Of a stretch of 7,097 bases of DNA, positions 6,239-7,097 are shown piece by piece. The stretch spans positions 1 through 7,097 of the forward strand of contig JAUVCU010000077.1 of NCBI GenBank assembly GCA_030590715.1, given 5' to 3'. The DNA comes from Lentisphaeria bacterium. GTDB lineage: Bacteria; Verrucomicrobiota; Lentisphaeria; Victivallales; JAUVCU01. Made by a program: the position numbers and the translations under genes. How positions within the stretch are numbered: the stretch's first letter is position 1; each line of letters starts with the position of its first letter. The notes beneath the pieces were generated by a model. That model saw only the letters and a list, made by a program, of their open reading frames with translations. It was not told where the DNA came from and did no database searches.

Positions 6239-6438
6239 GATACGCTACCGGCATCGGTTCAGTGAAGTACTGGAAGCAATCTGTGAAAAGGCGGAGGCGG
6301 CTATGCAAGGGAAGTCGGTTCGCAGTAGCGCAATGCTGCTGCTCCAGAACGCGGCTCAGGACAGAGAGCCAGATTCCGGCTGCAGATCCGAAGATGCATC
6401 TAGAAACTTAGGATCGGGCGCAGAAGGTAGCGTATCCT
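6237..6438 (+). ncRNA. candidate structured RNA directly after the IS110 transposase stop
   Basis: AGGATACGCTACC (6237-6249), which begins within the transposase stop codon, is perfectly complementary to GGTAGCGTATCCT (6426-6438). This 13-bp stem encloses 176 bases. Inside are GCAGTAGC-GCAAT-GCTGCTGC (6322-6342, 8 bp with one wobble), GGCTC-N8-GAGCC (6353-6370), and GATCC/GGATC (6385-6389, 6411-6415) around the palindrome AGATGCATCT (6392-6401). A 13-bp exact inverted repeat at this distance is very unlikely by chance. The domain is also visibly richer in G and C than the DNA after 6544. IS1111-group relatives carry their bridge RNA downstream of the gene, so this may be a bridge RNA. It could also be another structured RNA carried by the element. 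Confidence 0.55.
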
Positions 6439-6470
6439 TCTTTACAGCCCGGATTCACGTAAACAAGACT

Positions 6471-6543
6471 GTACGGAACTGCCGTGAGTCCCGCTGAGCG
6501 GGAGTCGGAATATGCCATTCCCCTATTCCACGGTACGGAACTG
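6471..6543 (+). other. possible three-way-junction structure with an 11-bp direct repeat
   Basis: GTACGGAACTG occurs at 6471-6481 and 6533-6543. Between and overlapping these, bases 6480-6485 can pair with 6530-6535 (six pairs, one wobble). They enclose two adjacent hairpins: TCCCGC-TGA-GCGGGA (6489-6503) and GGAATA-N11-TATTCC (6507-6529). Together they make a compact three-way junction. It lies 32 bases after the 202-base domain and may belong to the same RNA. Confidence 0.5.
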
Positions 6544-6601
6544 ACCTGCCTGTTGTGTTTCCTTTAACCAGTATATCAAAGACTAATCCCGCAAAAAAGC
6601 T

Positions 6602-6628
6602 GTATGACCGGGAACGCTCCCCCCATAC
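6602..6628 (+). other. hairpin in the IS110 downstream region
   Basis: GTATG (6602-6606) pairs with CATAC (6624-6628) and GGGA (6610-6613) with TCCC (6618-6621), with a small internal loop between them. An AT-rich but not T-only stretch (AAAATATTTATTT) follows. It could be a weak terminator for an upstream RNA. Confidence 0.35.
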
Positions 6629-6713
6629 CAAAATATTTATTTCTGAAAACTATTGACTTTTAGAAGAAACTCTGTCCTTTCTGAAATCTGCGATATGATC
6701 CTGCACGCATAAT

Positions 6714-6763
6714 AGAGATGAATTTACGGCATTGCTGTAATAGATACAGCAATGCTCATCTCT
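6714..6763 (+). other. 50-base bulged hairpin near the right end of the IS110 unit
   Basis: GCATTGCTGTA (6729-6739) is perfectly complementary to TACAGCAATGC (6745-6755) around the loop ATAGA. AGAGATGA (6714-6721) pairs with TCATCTCT (6756-6763) to extend the stem. The two stems total 19 pairs with a one-sided seven-base bulge (6722-6728). A -10-like TATGAT at 6694-6699 would start transcription near 6706, just before the hairpin, but its -35 is poor. It is a small RNA, a folding protein-binding site or a single-stranded-DNA substrate; the sequence does not decide which. Confidence 0.6.
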
Positions 6764-6881
6764 GTAGCTCAAAGCTTATAATGCAGGTGGCTTTCAAATC
6801 CTTATTCTCCCAAAATCGATTATCTCCTCAGTCGTATTGATAGCGCCCCAGACACAAACTTTAATTGGATATAAGTTATTG

Positions 6882-6932
6882 CATTTGTAAGTGGTTGTAC
6901 CATTTGAACATTTGTAAGGAACATTTGTAAGG
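6882..6932 (+). repeat. CATTTGTAAG iterations, including a 13-bp tandem repeat
   Basis: AACATTTGTAAGG occurs twice head to tail (6907-6919, 6920-6932). CATTTGTAAG occurs a third time at 6882-6891, and the related CATTTGAA lies at 6901-6908. The cluster overlaps the right direct-repeat copy. It could be a protein-binding array, or a scar of repeated recombination at the element's end. Confidence 0.6.
6886..6908 (+). repeat. direct repeat, right copy, bracketing the IS110 unit
   Basis: TGTAAG, TGG, TTGTACCATTTGAA: 20 of 23 bases match the left copy at 4482-4504, in the same orientation. The 14-base portion (6895-6908) is exact. Confidence 0.6.
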
Positions 6933-6945
6933 GGTGGAAGGTTAA

Positions 6946-7025
6946 GCATACTATGCGCACCCCAGCACGATAAATCGTGAACTCACACAACTCTTACGCA
7001 TCGTAAGCCAAGCCAATCACGGCTT
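6946..7025. other. cluster of four short palindromes beyond the IS110 unit
   Basis: In order they are GCATA-C-TATGC (6946-6956), CACGAT-AA-ATCGTG (6966-6979), CTTACG-CAT-CGTAAG (6993-7007) and AAGCC-AATCAC-GGCTT (7010-7025). Each is short; their density within 80 bases is the notable point. The last one with its T-rich follower is a weak terminator candidate on the plus strand. I see no gene on either strand from 6909 to the window end, and nothing recognisable after 7025. Confidence 0.4.
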
Positions 7026-7097
7026 TGTTTCTCCTCATTAATCAGTCACCGCCCCAAAATACCGATTGCAGAGTCGTATGAGTTCAAGCTTTTAGCT

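Larger units (their letters stand above)
4482..6908 (+). mobile_element. putative IS110-family element; limits approximate
   Basis: The element is defined by an intact IS110-type DEDD transposase gene with long structured non-coding flanks. The limits are set at an imperfect 23-bp direct repeat found at 4482-4504 and 6886-6908. IS110 elements lack terminal inverted repeats and make little or no target duplication, so ends cannot be read reliably from one copy. At about 2.4 kb it would be longer than the 1.2-1.7 kb typical of the family. The excess comes from the long protein and about 650 bases of downstream non-coding DNA, so the true right end could lie further left. Integration is by recombination guided by a bridge RNA in the members studied. 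Confidence 0.5.

Noticed and set aside
6303..6497. 64-codon plus-strand reading frame after the IS110 gene
   Set aside because: It lies across the arms of the structured 202-base domain and the next hairpin, resembles no known protein in composition, and has no convincing ribosome site.
4542..6770. Shared octamer TGTAGCTC at 4542-4549 and 6763-6770
   Set aside because: Eight bases can recur by chance in this span, and flanking bases do not extend the match.
6777..6782. Perfect TATAAT hexamer
   Set aside because: There is no -35-like sequence 16-18 bases upstream, where the 50-base hairpin arm lies, and no gene follows.
3394..6908. A new defence or immune system
   Set aside because: Both large genes here are recognisable transposases. 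No nuclease, toxin, ATPase or sensor partner accompanies them, so novelty, if any, is in the non-coding structures.

Overview
The window looks like chromosome of a moderately AT-rich, Gram-negative-type bacterium carrying mobile DNA in its right half. The best taxonomic guess is the PVC superphylum (Verrucomicrobiota, Lentisphaerota or Kiritimatiellota). It rests on the style of RuvC (GVDTAIRCTGYGVI start, AMILSIARGAV and YSPKTAKRAAVGMGQASKQQV blocks), the adjacent yebC-ruvC pair, and the long RAYT-type transposase. This is recollection of family style, not a search; Desulfobacterota is the main alternative.

Left half (1-3278), housekeeping. The window opens in the 3' end of an AEC-family (auxin efflux carrier) permease whose last membrane segment is thrown out of frame by an apparent one-base loss. 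A 219-base AT-rich gap holds a possible promoter. Then comes glgC (ADP-glucose pyrophosphorylase, the committed step of glycogen synthesis), closed by a strong intrinsic terminator. yebC (YebC/PmpR/TACO1 family) and ruvC (Holliday-junction resolvase) follow, three bases apart and apparently translationally coupled. The ruvA/ruvB genes that often follow ruvC are absent; a convergent transposase gene lies there instead.

Right half (3279-7097), mobile and structured DNA. On the minus strand lies a 331-aa Y1/HUH transposase of the RAYT (REP-associated tyrosine transposase) type, whose Shine-Dalgarno can pair with an upstream copy of its own complement. About 120 bases away is a long imperfect palindrome with GTAG motifs, resembling a REP element. 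An IS110-family DEDD transposase of 494 aa follows on the plus strand. Its acidic residues are present, but the position aligning with the family's catalytic serine appears to be threonine.

The most unusual part is the non-coding DNA around the IS110 gene: about 250 bases upstream and 650 bases downstream, both dense with inverted repeats. A perfect 13-bp inverted repeat starts at the transposase stop codon and encloses a 202-base domain with inner hairpins. A possible three-way junction, a smaller hairpin and a 50-base bulged hairpin follow. A 23-bp imperfect direct repeat (20/23) brackets the whole unit at 4482-4504 and 6886-6908. IS110 elements are known to encode a bridge RNA in a non-coding end, so these are candidates for an unusually large guide RNA or an extra RNA cargo; this is inference. 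I see no defence system, CRISPR array, tRNA or rRNA.
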